From Gillisella taibaishanensis (GTDB taxonomy: Bacteria; Pseudomonadota; Alphaproteobacteria; Rhizobiales; Rhizobiaceae): a DNA stretch of 64,000 nt. Position numbers and translations under genes: made by a program. This document shows positions 1-10,911 of this stretch, in pieces (the first letter of the stretch is position 1; each line of letters begins with the position of its first letter). The stretch is from assembly GCF_001938985.1 (NCBI RefSeq), contig NZ_MKIN01000018.1:186001-250000 (forward strand), written 5' to 3'. The notes under the pieces were generated by a model. That model worked only from the letters and a program-made list of their open reading frames with translations. It had not been told where the DNA came from and did no database searches.

Positions 1-401
1 GCGGTATTGGAGACCGGCTTTTGCACGATGCGGATCTGGCCGATGGCGGGATAGCCGAAGAAGCCGTTGATGCGGGCGATCAGCTCGCCCTGGGCATGAT
101 TGAGGAACAGCGCGCGCGCGCCCTCGCAGGCAATGGTCAGCACACCGGCACTGGACCCGTTGCCTTTGCCGGTCCTGGGCCCGCCCGCATCCTGGCCGGC
201 ATAATCGCGCCTTGGCCAGGCAATCTTTTCCGGCCGCGTGCAATCGGCAAAGTCTGCGCCGACGATCTCGTCCCAGGACGACAGAAGCGATGTGGAAATA
301 CCGGCGCGCCGCGCGATGACAGGGTCGATCAGGCCATTGGCCAATTCGGCAATCTGCGCTTCACCGCGTTTCTTGAAGGCCATGGCGTGCTGCTGCCTCA
401 T
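1..401 (-). CDS. DUF721/DciA-like protein, C-terminus cut by window edge
   Basis: A continuous reading frame starts at the ATG complementary to 399-401 and runs off the left end, so only about 133 codons are visible. It begins MRQQHAMAFKKRGEAQIAEL and later shows SSWDEIVGADFADCTRPEKI and LTIACEGARALFLNHAQGEL. This layout (short basic start, W-x-E-I-V-G core, then a beta-rich segment ending in a Q-I-R-I-like strand) matches DUF721, the domain shared with the DciA helicase-loader family. In other bacteria DciA helps load the replicative helicase; whether this shorter alphaproteobacterial form does so is inference. It is divergent from mutY with a gap of about 54 bp, an arrangement I recall from other Rhizobiaceae. 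An inner ATG complementary to 381-383 is an alternative start. Confidence 0.7.
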   Translation of the reverse strand, partial: MRQQHAMAFKKRGEAQIAELANGLIDPVIARRAGISTSLLSSWDEIVGADFADCTRPEKIAWPRRDYAGQDAGGPRTGKGNGSSAGVLTIACEGARALFLNHAQGELIARINGFFGYPAIGQIRIVQKPVSNT

Positions 402-455
402 GATTGCAACAGGGTCTGCTTGCTACACGCCCTGATTCGCCACCATATATACAGG

Positions 456-1562
456 ATGAATGTAAAATCCCGAATATATGCCGAGCCTCAGCCCAGCGCT
501 GGCGAACTGCTGGCCTGGTACGATCGCCATCACCGCGATCTGCCTTGGCGGACCTCGCCGCCGATGGCGGCAAAGGGCCTGCGAGCCAATCCCTATCACG
601 TCTGGCTGTCGGAAGTGATGCTGCAGCAGACGACGGTGCAGGCGGTCAAACCGTATTTCCTCAAATTCCTCGAGCGCTGGCCCACAGTTATCGATCTCGC
701 CCGCGCCCCGACCGAAGACGTCATGGCCGCCTGGGCCGGTCTTGGCTATTATGCGCGGGCGCGCAACCTGAAGAAATGCGCGGAAGCGGTGGCCGATCTG
801 CACGGTGGCATCTTTCCCGATACCCAGGAAGGGCTGCAATCTCTGCCCGGCATCGGCGATTATACTTCGGCTGCAATTGCCGCCATCGCCTTCAACCGGC
901 AGGCCGCCGTGATGGACGGCAATGTCGAGCGGGTTGTCTCAAGGCTTTACGCCATCGACGAGCCGCTGCCGGGCGCCAAGCCTCTCATTAAGGCGAGGGT
1001 CGCCGATCTGACGCCCGCCGGCCGGCCTGGCGACTTTGCTCAAGCCATGATGGATCTCGGCGCGACGATCTGCACGCCGAAACGGCCGGCCTGCGCGCTC
1101 TGTCCGTTCAACGGCCATTGTCTGGCGCTGCGTGACCATGATCCGGAGCAGTTTCCGGTCAAGGCCGCGAAGAAGGCCAAGCCGGTGCGGCTCGGTGCTG
1201 CCTTCGTGGCGCTCGATCAACAAAACCGCATTCTGCTGCGCAAGCGCGGCGACAAGGGCCTGCTCGGCGGCATGACCGAGGTCCCGACGACGGAGTGGAC
1301 AGCAAGGATCGACGGCGACGACACCGAGGCGAGCGCGCCACTCTCGGCACACTGGCAGCCGAAGGGTGTCATCACCCATGTCTTCACGCATTTCGAACTG
1401 CGGCTCACGGTGTTTCTTGCGCAGAGTATCAAGGTGCAGCCGTCAGGTGCTGATCACGGATGGTGGGAACCGCTCATCAATCTTGAAGCCCAGGCGCTGC
1501 CGACGGTGATGAAAAAGGTCATCACCCAAGCTATACCCGAGGCCTTCGCAGCAAGGAGATAA
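456..1562 (+). CDS. mutY: A/G-specific adenine DNA glycosylase MutY
   Basis: This 368-residue protein removes adenine mispaired with 8-oxoguanine, a step of base excision repair. The helix-hairpin-helix glycosylase core is clear: SEVMLQQTTVQAV carries the catalytic Glu, LPGIGDYTSAAIAAIAF is the hairpin, and VMDGNVERVVSRL carries the catalytic Asp. A 4Fe-4S cluster motif C-x6-C-x2-C-x5-C follows (CTPKRPACALCPFNGHC). The last ~130 residues form the NUDIX-like domain that recognises 8-oxoG. The frame is open much further upstream, but those codons overlap the divergent DUF721 gene, so the ATG at 456 is preferred and gives a normal family length. A HAD hydrolase gene begins 7 bp downstream and is probably co-transcribed. 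Confidence 0.96.
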   Translation: MNVKSRIYAEPQPSAGELLAWYDRHHRDLPWRTSPPMAAKGLRANPYHVWLSEVMLQQTTVQAVKPYFLKFLERWPTVIDLARAPTEDVMAAWAGLGYYARARNLKKCAEAVADLHGGIFPDTQEGLQSLPGIGDYTSAAIAAIAFNRQAAVMDGNVERVVSRLYAIDEPLPGAKPLIKARVADLTPAGRPGDFAQAMMDLGATICTPKRPACALCPFNGHCLALRDHDPEQFPVKAAKKAKPVRLGAAFVALDQQNRILLRKRGDKGLLGGMTEVPTTEWTARIDGDDTEASAPLSAHWQPKGVITHVFTHFELRLTVFLAQSIKVQPSGADHGWWEPLINLEAQALPTVMKKVITQAIPEAFAARR

Positions 1563-1569
1563 GACCAGC

Positions 1570-2178
1570 ATGACTGAGATCAGGCATATCGTTTTCGACA
1601 TCGGCAAGGTGCTGATCCATTACGATCCCAATATTCCCTTCAGCCGGATCATTCCGGATGCCGAGGAGCGCGCCTGGTTTTTTGCCAATGTCTGCACCCA
1701 TGACTGGAACCTCGAACAAGACCGTGGCCGGACCTGGACGGATGCCGAGGCACTGCTGATTGCCGACTATCCCGAGCGGGAAGCGCAGATCCGCGCCTTC
1801 CGTATCCACTGGCACGAAATGGTCTCCCATGCCTATGAGGGCACGGTGGAGATCTTCAAAGGCCTGATCGACGAGGGCCGCGACGTGACCATGCTGACCA
1901 ATTTCGCCGCCGACACGTTCAAACAGGCGCAGCAGATCTTCCCATTCCTCACCCTGCCGCGCGGCGTCACTGTTTCGGGCGAAATCGGGCTGATCAAGCC
2001 CGACATCGCTATCTATCAGCGCCATGCTGCTGATTTCGGCCTCGACCCGGCCCATACGATTTTCATCGACGATGCCCCGGCCAATGTCGAAGGTGCCAAG
2101 GCCGCCGGCTGGCAGGCGGTGCATTTCGAAAATCCCGAAAAGCTGAAAGCCGATCTCAAAAGCCTCGGCGTGCTCTGA
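1570..2178 (+). CDS. HAD-superfamily hydrolase (subfamily IA, YihX-like)
   Basis: The 202-residue protein opens with the HAD motif I region (IVFDIGKVLIHYDP). It has motif II near TMLTNFAADTF and a motif III/IV region at GLIKPDIAIYQ and TIFIDDAPANVEGAKAAGW. Motif I reads D-I-G rather than D-x-D, which is seen in YihX-type members (FDLGNV); the general-acid Asp may therefore be absent. The family hydrolyses phosphate esters or, less often, carbon-halogen bonds, and the substrate cannot be read from sequence. It lies 7 bp after mutY, and the AAGGAG near 1553-1558 at the mutY end probably serves as its ribosome-binding site. Confidence 0.85.
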   Translation: MTEIRHIVFDIGKVLIHYDPNIPFSRIIPDAEERAWFFANVCTHDWNLEQDRGRTWTDAEALLIADYPEREAQIRAFRIHWHEMVSHAYEGTVEIFKGLIDEGRDVTMLTNFAADTFKQAQQIFPFLTLPRGVTVSGEIGLIKPDIAIYQRHAADFGLDPAHTIFIDDAPANVEGAKAAGWQAVHFENPEKLKADLKSLGVL

Positions 2179-2185
2179 TGGGTGT

Positions 2186-2234
2186 TTTTACGCAGTTTCG
2201 AACGGGAAACCGGTTCCCACTTTCCCTGGAAATA
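2186..2234 (+). repeat. Dispersed intergenic repeat B, copy 1
   Basis: The stretch contains ACGGGAAACCGGTTCCCACT followed by TTCCCTGGAAAT. The same pattern occurs at 11068-11117, with weaker versions near 4850-4886 and, reversed, near 6466-6505. It is an imperfect palindrome around the GGGAAACCGGTTCCC core. Such elements are abundant between rhizobial genes. Here it sits immediately before the original ATG of the next gene. Confidence 0.65.
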
Positions 2235-2239
2235 TTGTG

Positions 2240-2550
2240 ATGCCCAAGGTATTTTTGAACGGCCATATCGATAGGTATTTTTGAACGGCCATATCGATGT
2301 GCCGCAAGAGCGGCTGGCTGAGGTCGAGGCCGCCCTGCCGCTGCATATCGAGCTGACCCGGGCCGAGCCTGGCTGTCTGTCCTTCCAGGTCACGCCATGC
2401 CCGGACGTTCCCGGGCGGTTTCTCGTTGCCGAAAGCTTTGCCGATCAGACGAGTTTCGAGGCCCACCAAGCCCGCACCAAAGCCTCAGCCTGGTTTGCGG
2501 CAACGCAGGGGATCGCAAGGGACTATCAGATCCGCACTGAAGACAACTGA
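2240..2550 (+). pseudogene. Antibiotic-biosynthesis-monooxygenase (ABM) domain gene, frameshifted at its start
   Basis: The downstream frame (TTG at 2281 to 2550, 89 residues) shows an ABM-like ferredoxin fold sequence: LHIELTRAEPGCLSFQV, then GRFLVAESFADQTSFEAHQ and T-x-A-x-x-W-F. Members are small heme-degrading or quinol monooxygenase-like proteins. The expected start MPKVFLNGHIDVPQERLAEV is split. ATG 2240 gives MPKVFLNGHID and then RYF-stop, because a perfect 26-bp tandem duplication shifts the frame. A TTG at 2281, inside the second copy and preceded by AGG at 2273-2275, could restart translation and lose only the first five residues, so residual function is possible. I call it a likely recent pseudogene or a gene with an altered start. 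Confidence 0.75.
2247..2298 (+). repeat. Perfect 26-bp tandem duplication inside the start of a gene
   Basis: Positions 2247-2272 and 2273-2298 are identical 26-bp copies beginning AGGTATTTTTGAACGGCCAT. Because 26 is not a multiple of three, the second copy shifts the frame of the gene that starts at 2240. Removing one copy restores a continuous frame from ATG 2240 into the downstream ORF. Confidence 0.93.
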
Positions 2551-2673
2551 CGACAACGGGGCCGAAGCCGGCAACAGAGGACGGCGTTCGATGGCTTCAA
2601 TATAGGCCTTGGAAAGTTTATGAGTTATCGCCATCTGCGTCTGCACCCCTCCTTTGATTTCGCAAGGATCGTC

Positions 2674-3099
2674 ATGTTCCTCCGCTCCTTCTTCGCCGGT
2701 TTTGTTGCTCTCCTGTGCCTTTCCCTGGCGGGCGCGGCGGCGGCCGAAAATCTGTCGGGCAATTTTCTGGCCATGACCGTCAAGACGTCGAAGCCGCATC
2801 GCGATGCCTTGGCGGCGCTGGTGCGGGGGCGGCAAGGCATTCCAGTCTGGGTGCTCAACATGGTCACCAAGAACGATTATGTCGGGCTGGCCTCGGTAGA
2901 AGTGCCGGTCGAGGGCAAGCCGATGCAGCTGTTTTACGCCTGCCAGCCAAAGCGTTGCGCCGAGAGTGCCGTGCGGGTGCTGTTTTCCGCCGACGGCAAG
3001 CATGTGGTGATGCGGGTGAACGACAAGCAGCAAGGCCAGGTTTTTCTCGGCACACCCAGTGAAGCCGAGACGGCGGCACTCGCTCGCGATCCGGGTTGA
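2674..3099 (+). CDS. Ivy-like periplasmic lysozyme inhibitor
   Basis: The 141-residue protein starts with a clear signal peptide (MFLRSFFAGFVALLCLSLAG, cleavage near AAAAE). The mature part carries CQPKRC within LFYACQPKRCAESAVRVLFS. This corresponds to the C-K-P-H-x-C loop that Ivy (inhibitor of vertebrate lysozyme) proteins insert into the lysozyme active site. The terminal region (VFLGTPSEAE) also resembles the family. Length fits Ivy proteins of about 130-160 residues. ATG 2674 is chosen over the upstream ATG at 2620 because AAGGA at 2664-2668 precedes it and the signal peptide begins there. The Lys-Arg replacing the usual Pro-His leaves inhibitory activity uncertain. Confidence 0.78.
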   Translation: MFLRSFFAGFVALLCLSLAGAAAAENLSGNFLAMTVKTSKPHRDALAALVRGRQGIPVWVLNMVTKNDYVGLASVEVPVEGKPMQLFYACQPKRCAESAVRVLFSADGKHVVMRVNDKQQGQVFLGTPSEAETAALARDPG

Positions 3100-3224
3100 G
3101 GCAGGGTCCAACCCGTGCCGCGTCCATTCCTTGACAGGCGCGGTCATGTCATTCCCGCTTTGCAGGAACGCAAAACAAAGGAATCTTGTTTTCCCCAACC
3201 CGGCAGATTGCTAAAACGCAAATC

Positions 3225-3415
3225 AAATAGTATGCTGCACATACTTTACGGTTGCCCGAAAGCCGGGATCGGATTTTAGGTGCTGCGCCCCGTCATGTCG
3301 GTGCGGTGTCCTTGAACCAAGGATTCGGTCTTAGGCGAGACTGCACTGCATACTTCAAGTGTTCGTGCATGGCTTGCGTGTTTTGTAAAACGCGCGGCGC
3401 TGCGGCACTTAGACC
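3225..3415 (-). repeat. Degenerate dispersed repeat A, reverse orientation
   Basis: The gap between the Ivy-like gene and the transporter holds no convincing gene. On the minus strand around 3340-3405 it reads GCGCCGCGCGTTTTACAAAA and then a segment ending TATGCAGTGCAG. This matches the order of the clearer copy at 18960-19064. A TATGCTGCACATAC piece near 3230 may belong to the same element. The copy is eroded, so its limits are approximate. Confidence 0.45.
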
Positions 3416-3466
3416 GGACGCGAGGAGGCGGACGGGGGATGGTTATCGGCATGAATGGGAGGCATT

Positions 3467-4702
3467 ATGCTGTCGACAACAACGCGCTCGGGCTCGGCCC
3501 GGATTTTCTTTCTTATTTTTCTGGCGGCGATCATTGAAGGCTTCGACCTTCAGGCCGCAGGCGTGGCTGCACCGAAACTGGTGCCCGTCTTCGGACTGAC
3601 GCCCGCCCAGATGGGCCTGTTCTTTTCATCGGCGACCTTCGGCCTGATTTTCGGCGCCATCGTCGGCGGCATCATTTCAGACCGATACGGGCGGCGGCTT
3701 GGCCTCTGCGTATCCCTGTTCGTCTTCGGCGTGTTTTCGCTGGCCACGGCCGGTGTCGGCTCGGTCGAAGGGCTGATTGCCATGCGCTTCATGACCGGCG
3801 TTGGTCTCGGCGGCGCGCTGCCCAATCTGGTGGCGATCGCTGCCGAAGCGACCACGCCGGATCGCCGCGGTCGGGCTGTGTCGATCATGTATGCCGGGGT
3901 GCCGCTCGGCGGCGCCGTCGCCAGCCTTGTGGCCATGGCCGGGCTGCATGACGACTGGCGCACGATCTTCATTGCCGGCGGTGTCATGCCGATGGTGCTG
4001 GTCGTGCCGCTGTTCCTGCTGCTGCCGCAGTTGAAGATCGAAAAAACTCAGAAGACCGCGAAGGAAGGCGCCTGGCGCCAGGTTCTGTCGGCCGATACTG
4101 CATTGCGCAGCGTCCTCCTCTGGTCGGGCTTCTTCTTCAGCATTCTCGTGCTGTACCTGCTCTTGAACTGGCTGCCGACCCTGCTCGTGACCCGCGGTCT
4201 CGACCGCAGCCAGGCAGGCATCATCCAGCTGATCTTCAACGTCGCAGGCGCGGCCGGCAGTCTGCTTGGCGGCTGGTTGCTCGATGGCGAGCGCAAGGTG
4301 ATGAATGGCGCGATTTGCTTCGGCCTGCTGGCGGCGGCACTGGTTCTGCTGGGCATCGCGCCGGCAAGCTTCCTGGTCAATGCTGTGGCTGGCGGTCTGG
4401 TTGGCGTGAGCATCATGGCGGCACAGGCGCTGCTCTACGGCATTGCCCCACAGTGCTACCTTGCCGATGTGCGCGGCACTGGTGTCGGTCTGGCTGTTGC
4501 AGTTGGTCGAGCCGGCTCGGTCGTCGGCCCGCTGATGGCTGGTGGTCTGGTGGCTGCAGGGCGCTCGCCAAGCGAAGTGCTGATGGCCATCGTGCCGATC
4601 GCCTTGATCGGCGGTGTGGCGACGGTAATGTTGCTGGCCCGGCTGCGCGGCCTGCCGCAAGATAAGCCCATGCCTGCCGCAGCTTCGATGGTGAAGCCGT
4701 AA
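3467..4702 (+). CDS. MFS transporter, aromatic acid:H+ symporter type
   Basis: The 411-residue protein has the 12-helix major facilitator layout. The AAHS signature is visible: EGFDLQAAGVAAPKL in helix 1, DRYGRRLG in loop 2-3, and a second-half loop near LLDGERKVMNG. The D-L-Q after helix 1 resembles MhpT (3-hydroxyphenylpropionate transporter) rather than the benzoate carrier. It would import an aromatic acid or a related small carboxylate with protons. No catabolic genes adjoin it, so the substrate is open. ATG 3467 is preferred over ATG 3455 because GGGAGG at 3457-3462 lies just upstream. The next gene is convergent. Confidence 0.86.
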   Translation: MLSTTTRSGSARIFFLIFLAAIIEGFDLQAAGVAAPKLVPVFGLTPAQMGLFFSSATFGLIFGAIVGGIISDRYGRRLGLCVSLFVFGVFSLATAGVGSVEGLIAMRFMTGVGLGGALPNLVAIAAEATTPDRRGRAVSIMYAGVPLGGAVASLVAMAGLHDDWRTIFIAGGVMPMVLVVPLFLLLPQLKIEKTQKTAKEGAWRQVLSADTALRSVLLWSGFFFSILVLYLLLNWLPTLLVTRGLDRSQAGIIQLIFNVAGAAGSLLGGWLLDGERKVMNGAICFGLLAAALVLLGIAPASFLVNAVAGGLVGVSIMAAQALLYGIAPQCYLADVRGTGVGLAVAVGRAGSVVGPLMAGGLVAAGRSPSEVLMAIVPIALIGGVATVMLLARLRGLPQDKPMPAAASMVKP

Positions 4703-4732
4703 CGGCGACAGGCAAACGCAATAAAAGCACGG

Positions 4733-4824
4733 AATGGGCCTGGTTCAATCGAGCCGGGCCCATTGCCGTTGAAGCGGTTGGATGAAGCTCTGGAGTCTGT
4801 CAGGGTTCAGATTGAACCTGACAG
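4733..4824. terminator. Two hairpins between convergent genes
   Basis: An inverted repeat AATGGGCC-x-GG / CC-x-GGCCCATT spans 4733-4763. A second, CTGTCAGGGTTCA / TGAACCTGACAG with one bulge, spans 4797-4824. They lie between the convergent MFS and SH3 genes. Neither is followed by a strong T-tract, so they may act as folded 3' ends rather than classical terminators. A weak repeat-B copy follows at about 4850-4886. Confidence 0.4.
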
Positions 4825-4890
4825 GCACTCGCTTTGCCTGATATCAATTGTCTTTTCTGGAAGACCGTTTCTACTTTTCCCTGAAAACCT

Positions 4891-5622
4891 TTAGCGCCCG
4901 ATGATCTCGCCGGGATAGACGCCCCAGATCAGACCCTGCTTGATGTAGCCGGATGGGCCGCCATGTTGCACGGCAACGGAACACCAGTGGCCGTCGCAGC
5001 TGTTGATTTGCAGGCGCACTCGGGGTTGCAGCTGGGCTCGGACCCCTGATGTGCCAATCGGCCGGTCATGCAGGACCACCAGATCACCTTTGGTGCCGTG
5101 CCACGGCGCGGCCAGCCCGGTGCGGGTGCCGCTCAGCATCACCGCCGACATCCAGCCGCTGGTGCCGTCGCTGTCACGCACCTGGCGCCAGCTGTCATAC
5201 TCCTCGATGATTTCCACCGGCAGCCCCCGCGCCTCGTAGACGTAGCGGATAGGGTAATCGGTCGAAGGGCCGGCCCGCATCCGCACCTTGTCGGATTTCA
5301 GCGAGGCAAAGCGTGGCAAGGGGTAGCCGGTCACCCGCCCTTTCTGCCTCAGCAGCGGCATGCCTGATGGCGTTGCCATATCGGATGCGGAAGCAACCTC
5401 TTTGGCCAGATGTGAGAGGTTAGAAGATGGCGCATCCGATGCGGACGGCACCGCAGCGCTCGAGTTTGCCAGGCTTGCAGCAGCGGGGGTGGCCGCTGCC
5501 GATCCGGTGAGGATCAGCAGGGCCGGGATGGCAAGAAGAGCCAGGACCCGAGATGAGCGGGTATAGGGACGTGTGTCTTCGGCCGATGCGGGATTGGGTT
5601 TGCGAGGGGCGGGGCCGGGCAT
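4891..5622 (-). CDS. Secreted or anchored bacterial SH3-domain protein
   Basis: The 243-residue protein has a basic proline-rich N-terminus, then a hydrophobic helix (VLALLAIPALLILTGSAAA, about residues 27-45) acting as a signal or anchor. The C-terminal half holds two SH3-like segments: FASLKSDKVRMRAGPSTDYPIRYVY with SWRQVRDSDGTSGWMSAVML, and LVVLHDRPI with VRLQINSCDGHWCSVAV and GYIKQ. Bacterial SH3 domains usually bind cell wall peptides or proteins in the envelope. Two cysteines flank the second domain (CDGHWC). It starts 11 bp after the IalB-family gene on the same strand, so the two are probably one operon, and GGTAAGGG lies before its ATG. Confidence 0.8.
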   Translation of the reverse strand: MPGPAPRKPNPASAEDTRPYTRSSRVLALLAIPALLILTGSAAATPAAASLANSSAAVPSASDAPSSNLSHLAKEVASASDMATPSGMPLLRQKGRVTGYPLPRFASLKSDKVRMRAGPSTDYPIRYVYEARGLPVEIIEEYDSWRQVRDSDGTSGWMSAVMLSGTRTGLAAPWHGTKGDLVVLHDRPIGTSGVRAQLQPRVRLQINSCDGHWCSVAVQHGGPSGYIKQGLIWGVYPGEIIGR

Positions 5623-5633
5623 GGCGCGCGCCC

Positions 5634-6137
5634 TTACCGGCAGGCCATCGCCTGTTTCAGCGCAGCCGAAATACCCTGCAGCGAATAGGTATAGGTCGTG
5701 TGGGTGCCGCGCTTCGATGTGGCCTTCACCGTCATGTTATGCCCCTGTTTCATCGCTGAAATCACTTGGGCATCCTGGGATTCCAGACGGGTCCAGCCGA
5801 CGTTACCCTTCGGCACCATCTGGAAGGTCGTGCCGTCGACACCGACGTCTATCGTCGAGCCCTTGGCGACCTCATAGCCCATCACCGCCTGCGGATAGTA
5901 ATTGGCACCGCCGGTCTTCTTCGGGGCGACAAGGAAGAAATTCTTGCCGTGGTCGATACCGACAGGATCTTCCTTCGAGGGGACCGATAGAACGTAACAG
6001 ACGGTCTTGCCGCCATCCTTGTAGGAAAACAGGCCCCAATGATCGAACTGCTTGATCATCCGAGGTGCTGCCGATGCAAAGCTTGCTGAAAAGCCGATAA
6101 TGGCGAGCATCAATGCAACGGTTTGTAACGACGTCAT
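5634..6137 (-). CDS. Invasion-associated locus B (IalB) family secreted protein
   Basis: The 167-residue protein has a signal peptide (MTSLQTVALMLAIIGFSASF, cleavage near ASA-AP). The mature part follows the IalB pattern: DHWGLFSYKDGGKTVCYVLS, an FFLVAPK strand, TIDVGVDGTTFQMV, and a C-terminal TYSLQGISAALKQAMACR ending in a second cysteine. The family is periplasmic or surface-associated and named after Bartonella IalB; in free-living rhizobia its role is unknown. The start is ATG 6137, with AAAGGAGA about 10 bp upstream; an in-frame TTG further upstream overlaps this ribosome-binding site and is not used. It is co-directional with the SH3 protein gene. Confidence 0.82.
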   Translation of the reverse strand: MTSLQTVALMLAIIGFSASFASAAPRMIKQFDHWGLFSYKDGGKTVCYVLSVPSKEDPVGIDHGKNFFLVAPKKTGGANYYPQAVMGYEVAKGSTIDVGVDGTTFQMVPKGNVGWTRLESQDAQVISAMKQGHNMTVKATSKRGTHTTYTYSLQGISAALKQAMACR

Positions 6138-6465
6138 GTCTTGCAATCTCCTTTGGTTGTATTGGTCGAAGCGGTCTTCTACCCCAATCGGCAGCCATGG
6201 AGGTTACCCAAGCGTTAATTTCTCTTCACAATTGGTTGAGCCAATTTGCGACAGGACGTCGCAAATCTTCGAAGATTCAAAGGCTTGGGTCGTGAAAACG
6301 AGGATGGCGCCTCCAGCGGGCGCTTATGCGTCCTCTCAGGGAAATTGCGCTGCAAGACGATCTTAGCGGGCTTGTGCCGCAATTATGCTGCAATGCGGGA
6401 TACGTTTGATATTATGAGATTTTCAACGGCGCGGGAATGCGCTAAACCTTTTGCTGAGGCACAGC

Positions 6466-6505
6466 ATCGGACCGAAAAGTGCGAAGCGGTTTTCGGATCA
6501 TCTGA
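6466..6505 (-). repeat. Dispersed repeat B, reverse copy, in the ialB-ppdK intergenic region
   Basis: The segment ACCGAAAAGTGCGAAGCGGT followed by TTTCGG is an imperfect palindrome and matches, on the minus strand, the repeat-B core seen at 2186-2234. The remainder of the 6138-6585 gap shows no gene I can support; it must hold the promoters for the divergent ialB-like and ppdK genes. Confidence 0.5.
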
Positions 6506-6585
6506 TGCGCAAAAATGTGATCGGCTGATCGTGAGAGGCGCTTGATCGATCAGCGAATGTGATGTCGGTGGAGAGAGACGACGCA

Positions 6586-9264
<2,679 letters not shown>

Positions 9265-9474
9265 AGCATTGGCGGGGACTGCTCATCAGTCATGGTTGAA
9301 GTAGATCAACAAAATATACTGCGCAAGTTGCTCAGTTCGATACAGATATGCTCGATATTTTGAATTTTATCAATTTCGTTTGCGGGCTGTTACTAACAAT
9401 TTGGTAAGTGTTCAAACCAACAGGATTGAAGCGGCGGCGTGAGGCCGAAACGTTTCAGCAAAGGGTTGGTTATT

Positions 9475-10911
9475 ATGCGTCTGAAAGCTCTGCTGTCGAC
9501 CTTTGTCGATGATCGCCAAGGCAATTTTGCCATCATGTCGGCCATCTTGCTCATGCCGCTCTTGCTGGCGATCGGCGCAGCCATTGATTACAGCAATGCC
9601 CGTGATCACCGCAACGATATCCAGTCCATTGCCGATGCGGCGATCCTGGCGGCGGCCTCGACCTATTCCACGTCGTCGGGCACGTCGGCGCTGGAGTCGG
9701 GCATAGACAGCTATCTTGCCGCAGACGCATCCAAGCAGACCGACATGCAGAATATCGACAGCGCCAACGTGCTGCGGCGGCTGAGCGGCCCGACGCTGTC
9801 TGCCGACGGCAAGGAAATCTGCGTTACCGTCGGCGAGGGCGTGCCGACGAGTTTCATGCAATTGGCTGGCTATAAGACGGTCGATGTTGCCGTCACCTCC
9901 TGCGCAGCTCTGCCGGGCGATATCAATCTGGAAGTCTCGCTTGTGCTCGACGTCTCCAGCTCGATGATCGAAGAGGGCCGCTTCGCGCCGATGCAGACGG
10001 CGGTGAAGACCTTCCTGACCGCCTTTGCCAACAATGCCGATGTCGCCAAGCGCACCAAGATCGCCATCGTGCCGTTTTCCAGCCGCTTCAACATCGGCCT
10101 GACCCACAAGGACTGGCTGAAAGCCTATGGCGGCAATGGCGCCGTGCCAAGCCGCTGGACCGATCCGAAGTCCTATTACTCGTCGTCAAGCTACAGTTTC
10201 ACAAACTGGGTCGATAACGTCACGCCGCTCGCCTATAACTCCAAGAACTATTACTGGATGGGCTGCGTCGAGCCGCGCGCCGACGTGGAAATGAAGGACA
10301 ACGGCGCCATCGGCACCAATGGCCTGAATGACGCGCCGCCGACCACCGAAGCCTTCGTGGCGCAGGATTCCAACTCCGGCTCATCGACCAGCTTCTGCCC
10401 GCCGCCGATCGTGCCGCTCACCTCGAATTTCTCCACCTTGCAGAGCGCCATCACCAACATGACGTCTGAAGGCTCGACCCGCCTCGATGCAGGCATGGTC
10501 GCCGGCTGGTATACGCTGTCGCCGAAATGGCGCGGGGTGCTTGGCGGCGTGGCGCCGGCCGACTATTCCGAAAAGGTCAAGAAGGTCGTTGTCTTCATGA
10601 CCGATGGCGAGATGAACGTCAAATTCGGACCGGCAAATGACGATAAGCTCGACTGGATCTGCAACAAGACGCGCACCAAGGACTGCAACGACATCGCCAC
10701 GGATGCGCTGCTGACCACCTGCGGCTCGATGAAATCCAACGGCATCGATATCTACGCGATTTCCTATAGCTCGGAAGCCGATGTCCAGAACCTGCAGACC
10801 TGCTCGAGTGGCGCCAAATATTATTTCAGCGCCTCGACCACCAACATCAAGGACGTCTACAGCGCGATTTCCAAGAACATCATCGGCAGTACGGTGCGGC
10901 TGACCCAGTGA
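9475..10911 (+). CDS. TadG-like membrane-anchored von Willebrand A domain protein
   Basis: The 478-residue protein begins with a short cytoplasmic segment, then a TadE/TadG-type pseudopilin-like helix (GNFAIMSAILLMPLLLAIGA, about residues 19-40) followed by A-x-D-x-x-N-A-R-D-H. After a ~100-residue spacer it has a von Willebrand A domain with the MIDAS motif LVLDVSSSM and a later VVVFMTDGEMN. Such proteins accompany Flp/Tad pilus systems, but no other tad gene is nearby, so this is an orphan copy. A serine/tyrosine-rich region (KSYYSSSSYSF) and several cysteines lie inside the vWA domain. ATG 9475 is chosen, with AAGGG upstream. Confidence 0.84.
   Translation: MRLKALLSTFVDDRQGNFAIMSAILLMPLLLAIGAAIDYSNARDHRNDIQSIADAAILAAASTYSTSSGTSALESGIDSYLAADASKQTDMQNIDSANVLRRLSGPTLSADGKEICVTVGEGVPTSFMQLAGYKTVDVAVTSCAALPGDINLEVSLVLDVSSSMIEEGRFAPMQTAVKTFLTAFANNADVAKRTKIAIVPFSSRFNIGLTHKDWLKAYGGNGAVPSRWTDPKSYYSSSSYSFTNWVDNVTPLAYNSKNYYWMGCVEPRADVEMKDNGAIGTNGLNDAPPTTEAFVAQDSNSGSSTSFCPPPIVPLTSNFSTLQSAITNMTSEGSTRLDAGMVAGWYTLSPKWRGVLGGVAPADYSEKVKKVVVFMTDGEMNVKFGPANDDKLDWICNKTRTKDCNDIATDALLTTCGSMKSNGIDIYAISYSSEADVQNLQTCSSGAKYYFSASTTNIKDVYSAISKNIIGSTVRLTQ

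Noticed and set aside
21..455. N-terminal extension of mutY by 145 codons
   Set aside because: The extra codons overlap the divergent DUF721 gene in antisense and have no MutY similarity; MutY starts normally at 456.
2485..3198. 237-codon minus frame over the Ivy-like gene
   Set aside because: The plus strand has a signal peptide and an Ivy-like cysteine loop; the minus frame shows nothing recognisable.
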